Shown piece after piece: positions 30,806 through 40,254 of a stretch of 64,000 nucleotides of DNA. The notes under the pieces were generated by a model. The model saw nothing but the letters and a program-made list of their open reading frames with translations. It did not search any database and had not been told where the DNA came from. Position numbers and translations under genes: made by a program. How positions within the stretch are numbered: position 1 is the first letter of the stretch; each line of letters begins with the position of its first letter. This stretch comes from Asanoa hainanensis (GTDB lineage Bacteria; Actinomycetota; Actinomycetes; Mycobacteriales; Micromonosporaceae): assembly GCF_900188485.1 (NCBI RefSeq), contig NZ_FZPH01000003.1, forward strand, positions 496,001-560,000, read 5' to 3'.

Positions 30806-31765
30806 TCAGGCGGCCCACGTCGCGATCAGGAAGTGCGCGATCGAGACTTCCATCGGCAGTGTCATGAGTGCCGGCTCGTCGGCGGTGCCCAGGTCGACAC
30901 GGGCGCCCGCCAGGAGCTCCTGGATCTCGCGCCGGGTGAACCAGCGGGCCTCGGTGATCTCGGCCGGGTCGACCTTGAGCGGCTGTGCCGGATCCGCGAC
31001 TGCCGTATAGGCAAGCATCAGCGATCCGGGGAACGGCCACGCCTGGCTGGCCACGTAGTCGATTCGGTCCAGCGCGATGCCGACCTCCTCGGCGACCTCG
31101 CGTGTCACTGCCGCCTCGGCCGACTCGCCCGGCTCGACATAGCCCGCCAGGCACGAGAAGCGACGGAAGCCCGGCTGCTTCGGCCACGTCGCGTTGTTGC
31201 CGAGCAGGCACCGGCCCTCGGGCCCGGCGACACCATCCGTGACCAGCACGATCATCGCCGGGTCCGTGCGCGGCCAGGTCTGGTTGCCGGACGCGTCCGA
31301 CCGCGACCAACCCGCGTCGCCGATCGTGGTCGGCTGGCCCGTCCGCTCCGAGTAACGGCTGCGGGCGTGCCAGTTGAGGATCGCCAGCGCCGTGGTGAGC
31401 AGCCCGGCGTCGCGGTCGCTGAGCTGGTGCCCGACGTCGCGCAGGTTCGCCGGCCGCGTCCCCTCGACCGTCGGCAGCGCGCCGTCGACCGCGAAGACCG
31501 CGACCCCGTCCGGCTCCACGCCCAGCAGCACCGCGGCCGCCGGATCCACATCGGACGTATCGGAGACGACCAGCGACAGCACCGCACCGACCGCCGCGTC
31601 GGCCGCGTCGCCGGTCACGAGGTCGCGGAACAGCGCCGTGCCTTTCGACGCGTCGACGCGCAGCAGCCGGGCGGACGGCCACACCGACTCGAGCCAGTGC
31701 GGGTCCGACCGCCGGTGCCCCGCCCGGTCCAGGGTGGCCCGGGCGAGGGGCGGCACAGCCGTCAT
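30806..31765 (-). CDS. nudC: NAD(+) diphosphatase NudC
   Basis: A 319-residue Nudix hydrolase. The Nudix box is GYVEPGESAEAAVTREVAEEVGI (GX5EX7REUXEEXGU), followed by SQAWPFPGSLMLAY, the NudC-specific SQPWPFPxS motif with Gln changed by one (SQAWPFPGS). It cleaves NAD(H) and can remove NAD caps from RNA. The zinc ribbon between the domains has lost its Cys (WHARSRYSERTGQ, where C-x-x-C is usual). ATG 31765 overlaps the stop of the upstream M16 gene. Cytosolic. Confidence 0.9.
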   Translation of the reverse strand: MTAVPPLARATLDRAGHRRSDPHWLESVWPSARLLRVDASKGTALFRDLVTGDAADAAVGAVLSLVVSDTSDVDPAAAVLLGVEPDGVAVFAVDGALPTVEGTRPANLRDVGHQLSDRDAGLLTTALAILNWHARSRYSERTGQPTTIGDAGWSRSDASGNQTWPRTDPAMIVLVTDGVAGPEGRCLLGNNATWPKQPGFRRFSCLAGYVEPGESAEAAVTREVAEEVGIALDRIDYVASQAWPFPGSLMLAYTAVADPAQPLKVDPAEITEARWFTRREIQELLAGARVDLGTADEPALMTLPMEVSIAHFLIATWAA

Positions 31766-33081
31766 TCCAGCTCCACCTCACGCAGCGTGGCAACCGGAGC
31801 CTCGATCTTCGCGGCGTCGCCGAGGATCACGGTCACGGCGCCGGCCGGTGCGAGGTACTTCGCGGCCGCGGCGGCCACGTCGTCGCGCGTCGCGGTGCGC
31901 AGCTGCTCGGTGTACTCCGACAGGAAGTCCAGCCGCAGGCCAGCACCGGCGTACGTCGTGGCCAGCGCGGCGATCCCGCCCTGCGTCGAGACCCCGAGCA
32001 TCAGCGTGCCGAGGATGTACTGGCGCGCCTGCTCCAGCTCCTCCTCGCCGGGCGGCAGGGTGGCCATCCGGCCCAGCTCGTACACGGTCTCCAGCAGCGC
32101 CGGACCGGTCACGTCGGTGGCGACCTCGGCCGAGAGCAGCACCACGGACCCGGCGGCCGAGTGGTCGATCACCGAGTGCGGCCCGTACGTGTAGCCCTTG
32201 TCCTCGCGGATGTTCTCGACCCAGCGGGACGAGAAGTAGCCGCCGAACACCAGGTTGGCGAGCTGCAGCGCGGCGTGGTCCGGGTGGGTCCGGGGCACGG
32301 CCGGGAGCGCCATGCGCAGCGACGACTGCACCGAGTCGGGCCGGTCGACCACCAGCACCGGGCCGGGCGAAGGCTGCGGCGCGGCCGGCAGCGTGACGTC
32401 CTTGCCGCCGCCGTTCCACGAGCCGAGCACCGCCTCGGCGGTGTCCAGGGCCCGCTTGGGCTGGAAGTCGCCGACGAGCACGAGCGTCGCGCCGGCCGGG
32501 TGCACCCGCTCGGCGTGCAGCGCCCGCAGTTGGGCCGGGCGGACCGCGCGCACCTGCTCCGGCTCCGGAGTCTGCACCGCGTACGGGTGCCGGCCGTAGA
32601 GCCGTTGCAGCAGGGCCTCGCGGGCCAGGTGGGCGGGCTGGCTCTTGGCGACCTGGATGTGGTCGACCAGCCGGTCCCGCTCGGTGCCGACCTCGTCACT
32701 GGGGTACGCCGCCCCGTCCAGCACCGAGCCGAGGATCTCCAGGATCCGGGTGAGCCCGGCGGCCAGGCTGTTGCCGCTGATCATCAGCCGGTCCGGGTCG
32801 ACCGAGGCGGACAGGCCGCCGCCGACCGACTGCAGCTCGGCGGCGATCTCCACGGTGGACAGGTCGGCCGTGCCGGAGAACAACGTCTGGCCCAGCATCG
32901 CGCCCCGGGCGAGGTTGGCCTTGGCGAACGGCAGCCGCAGCCGGACCTCGACCAGCGGCACCGCCGGCCTGCGGATCGCGATCACGGTCAGGCCGTTGGT
33001 CAGTCGCCGCTCGGACTCCGGTGGCAGTTTGATCGGCGCGGCCGGCAGGAGGGCCGGCAACGTCCGCTTCGTGTCGCTCAC
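31762..33081 (-). CDS. M16-family peptidase homologue, non-catalytic subunit
   Basis: A 439-residue M16 protein that lacks the HxxEH zinc motif: the corresponding segment reads LRLPFAKANLARGAMLGQTLF. It keeps the R-Y pair region near the C-terminal half (FGGYFSSRWVENIREDKGYTYG), which contacts substrate in two-subunit M16 enzymes. The start overlaps the stop of the catalytic gene by four bases. The two should form a heterodimer, as in mitochondrial processing peptidase and bacterial pairs. Cytosolic or membrane-associated; substrate unknown. Confidence 0.9.
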   Translation of the reverse strand: MSDTKRTLPALLPAAPIKLPPESERRLTNGLTVIAIRRPAVPLVEVRLRLPFAKANLARGAMLGQTLFSGTADLSTVEIAAELQSVGGGLSASVDPDRLMISGNSLAAGLTRILEILGSVLDGAAYPSDEVGTERDRLVDHIQVAKSQPAHLAREALLQRLYGRHPYAVQTPEPEQVRAVRPAQLRALHAERVHPAGATLVLVGDFQPKRALDTAEAVLGSWNGGGKDVTLPAAPQPSPGPVLVVDRPDSVQSSLRMALPAVPRTHPDHAALQLANLVFGGYFSSRWVENIREDKGYTYGPHSVIDHSAAGSVVLLSAEVATDVTGPALLETVYELGRMATLPPGEEELEQARQYILGTLMLGVSTQGGIAALATTYAGAGLRLDFLSEYTEQLRTATRDDVAAAAAKYLAPAGAVTVILGDAAKIEAPVATLREVELE

Positions 33082-34385
33082 TTTCCGCCTCCGGGGATGA
33101 CCTCGATGGACGCCCGGCGCTGCGGGGTCAGGGTGGCCGCGGCCGCGCGGACCTGCTCCGGCGTGACCTCCCCGATCAGCCGCGGCAGGTCGTTGATCAG
33201 CTCAGGCTCGCCGCGCTGCTCTTCGAGCACGGCGATCCGCAGTGCCCGGCCGAGCACCGCGTCGGTGTCGCGGAGCAGGTGGGTCGCCATCCGGGCCTGC
33301 ACCCGGCCGAGCTCGCCGGCGGACAGGCCGTCGGTGGCCAGCCGTTCGAGCTCCTCGTCGGCGGCGCGCAGCACCTTGTCGACGTCGCCGCCCGGCGGCA
33401 GGTGGTACTGCAGCAGCGCGGCGGTGGGGTCGCGTACCTCGAAGGGCTCGCCCATGAACCCGAGGTAGCCGCCGAGGCTGGTGACCGTGCGGTCGCGCAG
33501 CACCAGGCGTTCGACCAGCCGGGACGCGTCGCCGTCGGTGAGCACCTCGGCCAGCACCACGAAGGGCAGGTAGCCCGTGAAGTCGTCGATCGGGTTCGGC
33601 ACCCGCCAGGCGGACGCGATCGCGGGCAAGGGAGCCAGGCGGTCCGTGTACGACTGGCGTCGCTCGGAGGTCAGGTCGGGCTCGTCGAAGTCGGGGCGGG
33701 CCGGCGCGGGCCGGGCGGGGACGTCGCCGAAGTGCCGCTTGATCATCTCGGTGGCCTCGGCGACGTCGAGGTCGCCGGCGACCGAGAGCACCGCGTTGCC
33801 GCAGGCGTAGTAGCGCTCGAAGAACTCGGCCGCGTCGGCGACCGTGGCGCTCTCCAGGTCTTCGAACGAGCCGTACCCGTCGTGCGCGTTCGGGAACGTG
33901 TCGAACATGACCGGAGGCAGGGTCAGCCACGGGAACCCGCCGTACGGCCGGTTCAGGACGTTGACCCGGATCTCCTCCTTGACCACGTCGACCTGGTTGC
34001 GCAGGTTCTCCTCGGTCAGCCGGGGGCCGCGCATCCGGTCGGCCTCGAGGAACAACGCCCGCTCGAGCGCGCCGGACGGCAGCGTCTCGAAGTAGTCGGT
34101 GTAGTCGAGGTGGGTCGAGCCGTTGAAGGTGCCGCCGGCGCCCTGGACGTGCCGGAAGTGCGCGAGCTTCTCGAGGTTCTCCGAGCCCTGGAACATCAGG
34201 TGCTCGAAGAGGTGCGCGAAGCCGGTGCGTCCCTCGGGCTCACTGCGGATGCCGACGTCGTAGACGACCGCTACGCCGACCACCGGCGCGCTGCGATCGG
34301 GCGCCAGAACCACGCGCAGGCCGTTGTCGAGCGTGAACCGCTCGACCGGATATTTGGTCGCCGGGATCTTTATTCTGCGGGCCAC
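33078..34385 (-). CDS. M16-family zinc peptidase, catalytic subunit
   Basis: A 435-residue peptidase with the inverted zinc motif HLFEHLMFQG and the downstream Glu in VDVVKEEIRVN. N-terminal and C-terminal M16 halves are complete. GTG 34385 begins VARRIKIPATKYPVERFTLDNGLRVV. The next gene lacks the zinc motif and is coupled to it by a four-base overlap. This pair sits between nudC and adnB where M. tuberculosis has a potassium channel gene, so it is an insertion or lineage-specific arrangement. Confidence 0.92.
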   Translation of the reverse strand: MARRIKIPATKYPVERFTLDNGLRVVLAPDRSAPVVGVAVVYDVGIRSEPEGRTGFAHLFEHLMFQGSENLEKLAHFRHVQGAGGTFNGSTHLDYTDYFETLPSGALERALFLEADRMRGPRLTEENLRNQVDVVKEEIRVNVLNRPYGGFPWLTLPPVMFDTFPNAHDGYGSFEDLESATVADAAEFFERYYACGNAVLSVAGDLDVAEATEMIKRHFGDVPARPAPARPDFDEPDLTSERRQSYTDRLAPLPAIASAWRVPNPIDDFTGYLPFVVLAEVLTDGDASRLVERLVLRDRTVTSLGGYLGFMGEPFEVRDPTAALLQYHLPPGGDVDKVLRAADEELERLATDGLSAGELGRVQARMATHLLRDTDAVLGRALRIAVLEEQRGEPELINDLPRLIGEVTPEQVRAAAATLTPQRRASIEVIPGGGK

Positions 34386-34423
34386 AGGGCCGAGGTTAGC
34401 GCGCTCCCGCGGAAACGCGACGC

Positions 34424-35245
34424 TCAGACCGGCCGCATTCCCGCCAATGCGTCGTCCGCCACCCAGTCCCACTGGTGGTGGGTCTCCGGCACCGACACGT
34501 ACAGCACCGCCGCCGTCGGCTTGCCGACATCGATGCAGGCCAGCGCCACGAGCTCGCTCTTCGCCCGCAGGCCCGGCGTGCTGAACCGCAGGCGGAACAC
34601 CGTCACCCAGGCCGGTCGTCCACCCAGGACGGTCCGCTCGTCGCGGATCAGCTCCTGCTGGTTGGGTTGCGGGTAGTAGTTGCTGCGGGCGTCGGCGGCC
34701 ACCTGCCGGCCGACGCACTCCAGGTCGAAGGTGAACGCGTCGTTGGTCGCGGCCGGCACCGCGCCGGACAACACGGAGGCGTGGTAGTCGCTGCGGCCGT
34801 CGTAGGCGGCTTCGGTGACGAAGTGCTGCCCGACCCGGTACGGCACCCGCAGGTCTCCGGCGTTCCAGATCGTGTTCCACGTCTCCCACGGCGGCCCGTA
34901 GGCGGGGTAGGAGATCCCGGCGGTTTCGTCGACCGTCCGGGTGCCGGCCGGCGCGGGCGGAGGTGTCGCCGGCGCGGCCGTGCCCGGCAGGTCCGGCGGT
35001 GGTGGACAGGCCCGGGCCAGCGGCGGCCGCGCGTCGGTCGGCGCCTCGGGCCGGCGGCTCCCGCCTGGGCGGGCCGCGATCACGACGACGAGGCCGGTCA
35101 ACACGATCAACGCCGCCGCGCCGGCGAACCACCAGAGCCGGCGCGGACCGCGCGACTCGGAAGGCGGTGGTGGTGGCGGCAGGTCGGATGGCGGTGGGCC
35201 GAGCCGGGTCACTGCCCCCGCGGGGAAGCGTTCGGCGTTCGGCAT
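34424..35245 (-). CDS. Single-pass membrane protein, unknown function
   Basis: A 273-residue protein with a Pro-rich cytosolic N-terminus (PPPSDLPPPPPPSES), one membrane helix (about residues 38-60, WWFAGAAALIVLTGLVVVIAA), a Pro-rich linker and an extracytoplasmic domain (about 100-273) that ends AVLYVSVPETHHQWDWVADDALAGMRPV. Two Cys (about 178 and 238) may form a disulfide. I do not recognise the family. It is divergent from the CpaE-annotated gene by 26 bases. Confidence 0.75.
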   Translation of the reverse strand: MPNAERFPAGAVTRLGPPPSDLPPPPPPSESRGPRRLWWFAGAAALIVLTGLVVVIAARPGGSRRPEAPTDARPPLARACPPPPDLPGTAAPATPPPAPAGTRTVDETAGISYPAYGPPWETWNTIWNAGDLRVPYRVGQHFVTEAAYDGRSDYHASVLSGAVPAATNDAFTFDLECVGRQVAADARSNYYPQPNQQELIRDERTVLGGRPAWVTVFRLRFSTPGLRAKSELVALACIDVGKPTAAVLYVSVPETHHQWDWVADDALAGMRPV

Positions 35246-35271
35246 ACACCTAGTGAAGCATCCGAGGCACC

Positions 35272-35688
35272 ATGGAGGGCGTGTTGCCCGTGCCGCTCGC
35301 CCGCCACCTGCACGCCGCCGGCCTGCGCTGGAAGCCCGCTCCCGGCGACCGCTTCGCGATCCCCGACCGCGACCTCGACGACGAGGTCTTCGTGCTCAGC
35401 AACATGGTCATCGCGGTGCACGAGCTGCCCGACGGCCCGGTGATCGGCTTCAACGGCACCACCGAGTGGGCGATGGACGACCTCGAACAGCACGAGGCGA
35501 TCTGGTTGCCCCGCGAGGACCAGCTCCGGGAGCTGCTCGGTGGGACGTTCCACATGCTGGAACGCACGGGCAACGGCTGGCGGGTGGAGCTGACCGTCGG
35601 CGACCGGCGGCTCCGGTTCGAGGCGGCCACGGCCGAGGAGGCGTACGGCGAAGCGTTGCTGGACCTGATCAGGTTGGGCGTCGACTGA
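35272..35688 (+). CDS. Conserved actinobacterial protein of unknown function
   Basis: A 138-residue soluble protein: HLHAAGLRWKPAPGDRFAIP, then a VFVLSNMVIAVHELPDGPVIGFNGTTEWAMDDL core and a C-terminal RFEAATAEEAYGEALLDLI. Homologues are often annotated as pilus assembly protein CpaE, but there is no P-loop or receiver domain, so I do not adopt that name. It precedes the amidohydrolase gene by 11 bases, probably one operon. Confidence 0.75.
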   Translation: MEGVLPVPLARHLHAAGLRWKPAPGDRFAIPDRDLDDEVFVLSNMVIAVHELPDGPVIGFNGTTEWAMDDLEQHEAIWLPREDQLRELLGGTFHMLERTGNGWRVELTVGDRRLRFEAATAEEAYGEALLDLIRLGVD

Positions 35689-35699
35689 GAGGGAGCGCG

Positions 35700-36911
35700 A
35701 TGGAGTTCCTGGAGTCCGCATCGGCGATCAGCGGGGAACTGGTCGACCTGCGCCGCCGGCTGCACCGGCGGCCGGAGGTGGGTCTGCACCTGCCCGAGAC
35801 GCAGGCGACGGTGCTCGCCGAGCTCGCCGGGCTGCCGCTGGAGATCACCACCGGACGCGCGCTCAGCTCGGTCGTCGCCGTGCTGCGCGGCGGTCGGCCG
35901 GGGCCCGCGGTGCTGCTGCGCGGCGACATGGACGCGCTGCCGGTGACCGAGCGGACCGGGCTGCCGTACGCGTCGACGGTCCCGGGCGCCATGCATGCCT
36001 GCGGCCACGACCTGCACACGGCGATCCTGGTCGGCGCGGCCCGGCTGCTCAGCGCCGTCCGCGACGAGCTGCCGGGCGACGTGGTCTTCATGTTCCAGCC
36101 GGCCGAGGAGGGCCCGGGCGGCGCCGAGCCCATGCTGGCGGAAGGGCTGCTCTCGGCGGCCGGCGACCCGCCCGTGGCCGCGTACGCCCTGCACGTCTCG
36201 GCCGTCTTCCCGCGCGGCATGTTCTTCGGCCGCCGCGGCGTCTTCGGCGCCGCGCACGACACGTGCAAGGTGCGCGTGCTCGGCACCGGCGGGCACGGCT
36301 CGACCCCGTTCCGCACGCGCGACCCGATCCCGGCGGCCTGCGAGATGGTGCTCGCGCTGCAGACCATGGTGACCCGCGGCTTCGACGTCTTCGACCCGGT
36401 CGTGGTCACCGTCGGCCGGTTCCACGCCGGCACCGTCGACAACGTCATCCCGTCGACGGCCGAGTTCGCCGCCTCGTTGCGCTCGTTCTCGACACCGGCC
36501 CGCGAGAAGCTGGTGCGCCGCACGGCCGAGGTCGTCCGCGGCATCGCCGCCGCGCACGGCCTCGACGTCGAGGTCGACTTCGAGCGGGGCTATCCGGCGG
36601 TGGTCAACGACGTCGCCGAGGCCGAGTTCGCGGCGGCCACCGCGGCCGAGGTCTTCGGCCAGCAGCGCTACCAGTGGCTGGTCAACCCGAAGACCGGCTC
36701 GGAGGACATGTCGTTCGTGCTGGAGAAGGTGCCCGGCGCGTATCTGAACCTCGGCGCCTGCCCGCCGGAGCTGGACCCGGCCACGGCACCGTCCAACCAC
36801 TCGGCCGACGCGCGGTTCGACGACGCGGTGGTCGCCGACGGCAGCGCGCTGTTGGCCGCGCTGGCATTCCGGCGGCTAGACGGTGGGCAGGGCGGTGACC
36901 AGGGCCGCTAG
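35700..36911 (+). CDS. M20D-family amidohydrolase
   Basis: A 403-residue zinc hydrolase of the IAA-amino acid/hippurate hydrolase branch. Metal and catalytic motifs are RGDMDALP, the Cys-His in MHACGHDLHTA, and EEGPGGAEPM with the Glu-Glu pair. The dimerisation lid lies at about 180-290 (GTGGHGSTPFRTRDP). It would cleave N-acyl amino acids or small amides in the cytosol. AGGGAGCGCG precedes ATG 35700. The 3' end overlaps the convergent adnB gene by 36 bases. Confidence 0.88.
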   Translation: MEFLESASAISGELVDLRRRLHRRPEVGLHLPETQATVLAELAGLPLEITTGRALSSVVAVLRGGRPGPAVLLRGDMDALPVTERTGLPYASTVPGAMHACGHDLHTAILVGAARLLSAVRDELPGDVVFMFQPAEEGPGGAEPMLAEGLLSAAGDPPVAAYALHVSAVFPRGMFFGRRGVFGAAHDTCKVRVLGTGGHGSTPFRTRDPIPAACEMVLALQTMVTRGFDVFDPVVVTVGRFHAGTVDNVIPSTAEFAASLRSFSTPAREKLVRRTAEVVRGIAAAHGLDVEVDFERGYPAVVNDVAEAEFAAATAAEVFGQQRYQWLVNPKTGSEDMSFVLEKVPGAYLNLGACPPELDPATAPSNHSADARFDDAVVADGSALLAALAFRRLDGGQGGDQGR

Positions 36912-39900
36912 GCCGTCGGCGTCGAGCAGGTCGGCCGGGCGGATCGTCTCGCCGGCGCGGACGTAGTGGAACGCCGCCCGGACCCGGTCGACCGGGACGC
37001 CGGCCAGGTGCGCCCAGGCCAGCCGGTACGCGGCGAGCTGGATCGCGGCCGCGCGCTCGTCGGCACCCGTCGGGCGGCGGCCGGTCTTCCAGTCGACCAC
37101 GTCGTACCGGCCGCCAGGGTCGGCGAACACCGCGTCCATCCGGCCGCGCAGGACCACTCCCCCGACCGCGGTCGCGAACGGCACCTCGACCTCGATCGGC
37201 GTGCGGTCGGCCCAGTCGCTGGCCAGGAAGAGCTCCTGCAGCTCGGCCAGGGCCTCGTCGGGTGCGGCGTCCTCGTCTGCGGCGCCGGGCAGCTCGTCGA
37301 CGTCGAGCAGTCGGACCGCGCCGAACCGCTGCTCCAGCCAGGTGTGGAAGGCGGTGCCCCGGCGGGCGTACGGGTCGGGTCGGGACGGCATCGGCCGGCG
37401 CAGCGACCGGGCCAGCGCCTGCGGGTCGCGCTGGAGCAGCACGAGCTGCGAGACGGTCAGGTGGTCGGGCAGCACGACCTCCAGCGGGCCGGGGCCGCGC
37501 ACGAGCTGGTCGCGTTCGGCGATCAGCAGGTCGACCTCGCGCCGCCAGCGCGCGGCGTCGTCGGCGGCCGCCGGGTCGAGCAGCGCGTCGGCGTCGGGGT
37601 CGGTCATCAGGCGGCGTACCAGGGTCGCGGCCTCGGTCATCGTTGGACGGCGCGGGCCGAGCGGGTCGCCGGGCCACTCGGCGCTGGGCGTCTCGTCGAC
37701 CATCGGGTTGGCCTCGCCGGCCGGCTCCGGCGCCCACTCGTCGACCACCCCGCTGCCGGCGAGGCAGGCGTCGTGCACCTCGACCAGGAACCGCGAAGGA
37801 CCGCGCGGCCGCTTGACCCCCTCGCCCCACCAGTAGCCGGAGCAGAGCAGCAGCCGGCGCGGCCGGGTCACCGCGACGTAGGCCAGCCGGCGTTCCTCGC
37901 GCTCGTCGTGCGCCTTCCACTCCTCGTTGAACTCGCTCAGCGCGGTCATTACCTCGCGCTGGTCGCCGGTGTCGTCGAGCGGGAACCGCGGCAGCCCACC
38001 GGCGTCGCCGCGCAGCGGGAACGGCAGCACGCCGAGGCCCTGCAGGTAGTGGTCGGACGCGCGGGCCGTGCCGGGCCAGCCGCCGCGGGTCAGGCCGGCG
38101 ACCGCGACCACGTCCCACTCGAGGCCCTTGGCCGCGTGCGCGGTGAGCACCTGGACCGCGCCCTCGACGACCTCGACCTCGCCCGGCTCCAGGCCGCGCT
38201 CCTCGTCTTCGGCGGCGGTGAGATAGGCGAGGAAGCCGGGCAGGGCGCCGCCGTCGCTGTCGCGGGCGAACCGGGCGGCGACGTCGCCGAGCGCGTCCAG
38301 GTGACCGCGGGCCAGGCCGGCGTCGCCGCCCCGGCCGCCCGTGCCGGCCCGCACCGCGACCTCGACGTCCAGCCCGATGGTGCGTTCGACGTCGGCGATC
38401 AGGTCGGGCAGCGGCTGGTCGATCCGGTAGCGGAGCAGGGCCAGTTCGTTGCCGTACGCGCGCAGCCGGGCGAACCCCTCGGCGGAGTAGAGCTGGGCCG
38501 GGCCGAGGTCGGCCAGCGCCTCGACCAGGGTGGCCTCGTCGAGCGCGTCCGGCACGAGGTCCTCCTCGTCCGGCTGGGCCAGGTCACGCCGGGCCGCCGC
38601 GATCGAGCGGGACCGCCGGTGCAGGGCCACCAGGTCGCGCGGGCCGATCCGCCAGCGGGCCCCGGTGAGCAGCCGCAGCAGCGAGGCGCCGTCGGTCGGG
38701 TCGGCGAGCACGCGCAGCGTGCAGACCACGTCGCGGACCTCGGGCGTGTCCAGCAGGCCGCCGAGGCCGACCACCTCGACCGGCAGGCCCCGCGAGCGCA
38801 GCGCGTTCTCGATCGCCGGGATCTGGGATCGGACCCGGACCAGCACCGCCGTGGTCGGCCGGCGCTCCAGCGGGATGTGCTCGGGCAGCGCGTCGGCCAT
38901 CCGGGCCGCGCCCCACCAGGCGGCGAGCACGCTGTCGGCGATCCAGGCGGCCTCGTCGCCGACGGTCGGCAACAGCGCACAGTGGACGGTCTCGCGGCCG
39001 CGGATCGGCTCGTCGACGCTGTACGCCGGGGCCAGCTCGGCCACCTGGGCGCCGGCCGCGCGCAGCGGCGCGGAGAGCTGGTTGGCGACGCGGAGGATCT
39101 CCGGCCGGTTGCGCCAGCTCGTGGTCAGGGTGAGTGACCGGGCCGGTTTGCCGTCGGCGCGGGCGAACTCGTTGGGAAACCGCTCCAGCGTGCCGGCGCT
39201 GGCACCGCGCCAGCCGTAGATGGACTGGCACGGGTCGCCGACCGCGGTCACCGGGTGGCCGCCGCCGAACAGCGAGCGCAGCAGCACGACCTGGGCGTGG
39301 CTGGTGTCCTGGAACTCGTCGAGCAGCACGATCGGATAGCGGGCCCGCTCGACCGCGCCCACGTCGGCGTGGTCGCGGGCCACCCGGGCGGCGCGGGCCA
39401 TCTGGTCGCCGAAGTCCATCGCCTCAAAATCGATCTTGCGTTTGTCGTACGCGCGGACCATCGGCAGCAGCGCCAGCCGGGCCTGCTGCGTGGCCAGCGC
39501 CTTCTTCACGTCGGCGTAGACGCGGCCCGGCCGGCCCTGCACCTCGGCGAAGAACCGCCCCGTCCAGCCGGCCAGCTCGTCGGGGGTGACCAGGTGCTCG
39601 GCCAGCTCGCCGGACAGGGCCAGGACCGCGTCGGTGACCGTGCTGGCCGCCCGCTCCACGTCGGACATGTCGCCGTCGTAGTTGCGCACGATCAGGTCGA
39701 CGATCTGCCAGCGCGACGCCTCGGTGAGCAGCCGGGTCGCGGGCTCGTAGCCCGAGCGCAGGCCGTGCTCGGTGACCACCCGGGCTGCGTACGAGTGATA
39801 GGTCGAGATGGTCGCCTCGCCGGACAGGTCACCGGCCCGGCCGAGCCGGCGGACCAGCTGGCCCAGCCGCATTCGGACCCGGTGCGCCAGCTCGCCGGCC

Positions 39901-40181
39901 GCCTTGCGGGTGAAGGTGAGGCCGAGGATCTGGTCGGGCGTGGCGTATCCGTTGGCCACCAGCCAGACCACCCGGGCCGCCATGGTCTCGGTCTTGCCCG
40001 AGCCGGCACCGGCGACGACCAGCAGCGGCTCGACCGGAGCGGCGATGATCGCGGACTGCTCGGCGGTCGGCGCATACCGCATGCCAAGCAGCCGCGCCAG
40101 CTCGACGGGCGTGTAACGAGGCCCAGCGCTCGCCGCCTTACGCGGAGCCGGCGCGGTCGTGAAAAGAGACGGCTGAGTCAT
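36876..40181 (-). CDS. adnB: AdnB-type helicase-nuclease subunit
   Basis: A 1101-residue protein of the AdnAB DNA-end resection complex. An N-terminal UvrD-type motor has GAGSGKTE (residues 58-65), LLDEFQDTSHAQ, GDPCQSIYGWRG and LTAHAAKGLEWDVV. A C-terminal RecB-type nuclease has GRMDAVF and VVDWKTG. It lacks the Fe-S Cys set. AdnAB replaces RecBCD in mycobacteria, moving on and cutting broken ends. ATG 40181 (MTQPSLFTTAPAPRK) is preferred; frame is open upstream. Gene follows adnA after 73 bases. Confidence 0.92.
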   Translation of the reverse strand: MTQPSLFTTAPAPRKAASAGPRYTPVELARLLGMRYAPTAEQSAIIAAPVEPLLVVAGAGSGKTETMAARVVWLVANGYATPDQILGLTFTRKAAGELAHRVRMRLGQLVRRLGRAGDLSGEATISTYHSYAARVVTEHGLRSGYEPATRLLTEASRWQIVDLIVRNYDGDMSDVERAASTVTDAVLALSGELAEHLVTPDELAGWTGRFFAEVQGRPGRVYADVKKALATQQARLALLPMVRAYDKRKIDFEAMDFGDQMARAARVARDHADVGAVERARYPIVLLDEFQDTSHAQVVLLRSLFGGGHPVTAVGDPCQSIYGWRGASAGTLERFPNEFARADGKPARSLTLTTSWRNRPEILRVANQLSAPLRAAGAQVAELAPAYSVDEPIRGRETVHCALLPTVGDEAAWIADSVLAAWWGAARMADALPEHIPLERRPTTAVLVRVRSQIPAIENALRSRGLPVEVVGLGGLLDTPEVRDVVCTLRVLADPTDGASLLRLLTGARWRIGPRDLVALHRRSRSIAAARRDLAQPDEEDLVPDALDEATLVEALADLGPAQLYSAEGFARLRAYGNELALLRYRIDQPLPDLIADVERTIGLDVEVAVRAGTGGRGGDAGLARGHLDALGDVAARFARDSDGGALPGFLAYLTAAEDEERGLEPGEVEVVEGAVQVLTAHAAKGLEWDVVAVAGLTRGGWPGTARASDHYLQGLGVLPFPLRGDAGGLPRFPLDDTGDQREVMTALSEFNEEWKAHDEREERRLAYVAVTRPRRLLLCSGYWWGEGVKRPRGPSRFLVEVHDACLAGSGVVDEWAPEPAGEANPMVDETPSAEWPGDPLGPRRPTMTEAATLVRRLMTDPDADALLDPAAADDAARWRREVDLLIAERDQLVRGPGPLEVVLPDHLTVSQLVLLQRDPQALARSLRRPMPSRPDPYARRGTAFHTWLEQRFGAVRLLDVDELPGAADEDAAPDEALAELQELFLASDWADRTPIEVEVPFATAVGGVVLRGRMDAVFADPGGRYDVVDWKTGRRPTGADERAAAIQLAAYRLAWAHLAGVPVDRVRAAFHYVRAGETIRPADLLDADGLAALVTALPTV

Positions 40182-40254
40182 GCCGGGTCCCCACTTCGTG
40201 GTGACCCGCCCTGCCCGGGCAGGCTCTGCTGATGATGCCCTCGCCAAGGCTCGG

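Noticed and set aside
35272-35688. Pilus assembly protein CpaE.
   Set aside because: This name is often attached to such proteins, but no ATPase or receiver motif is present.
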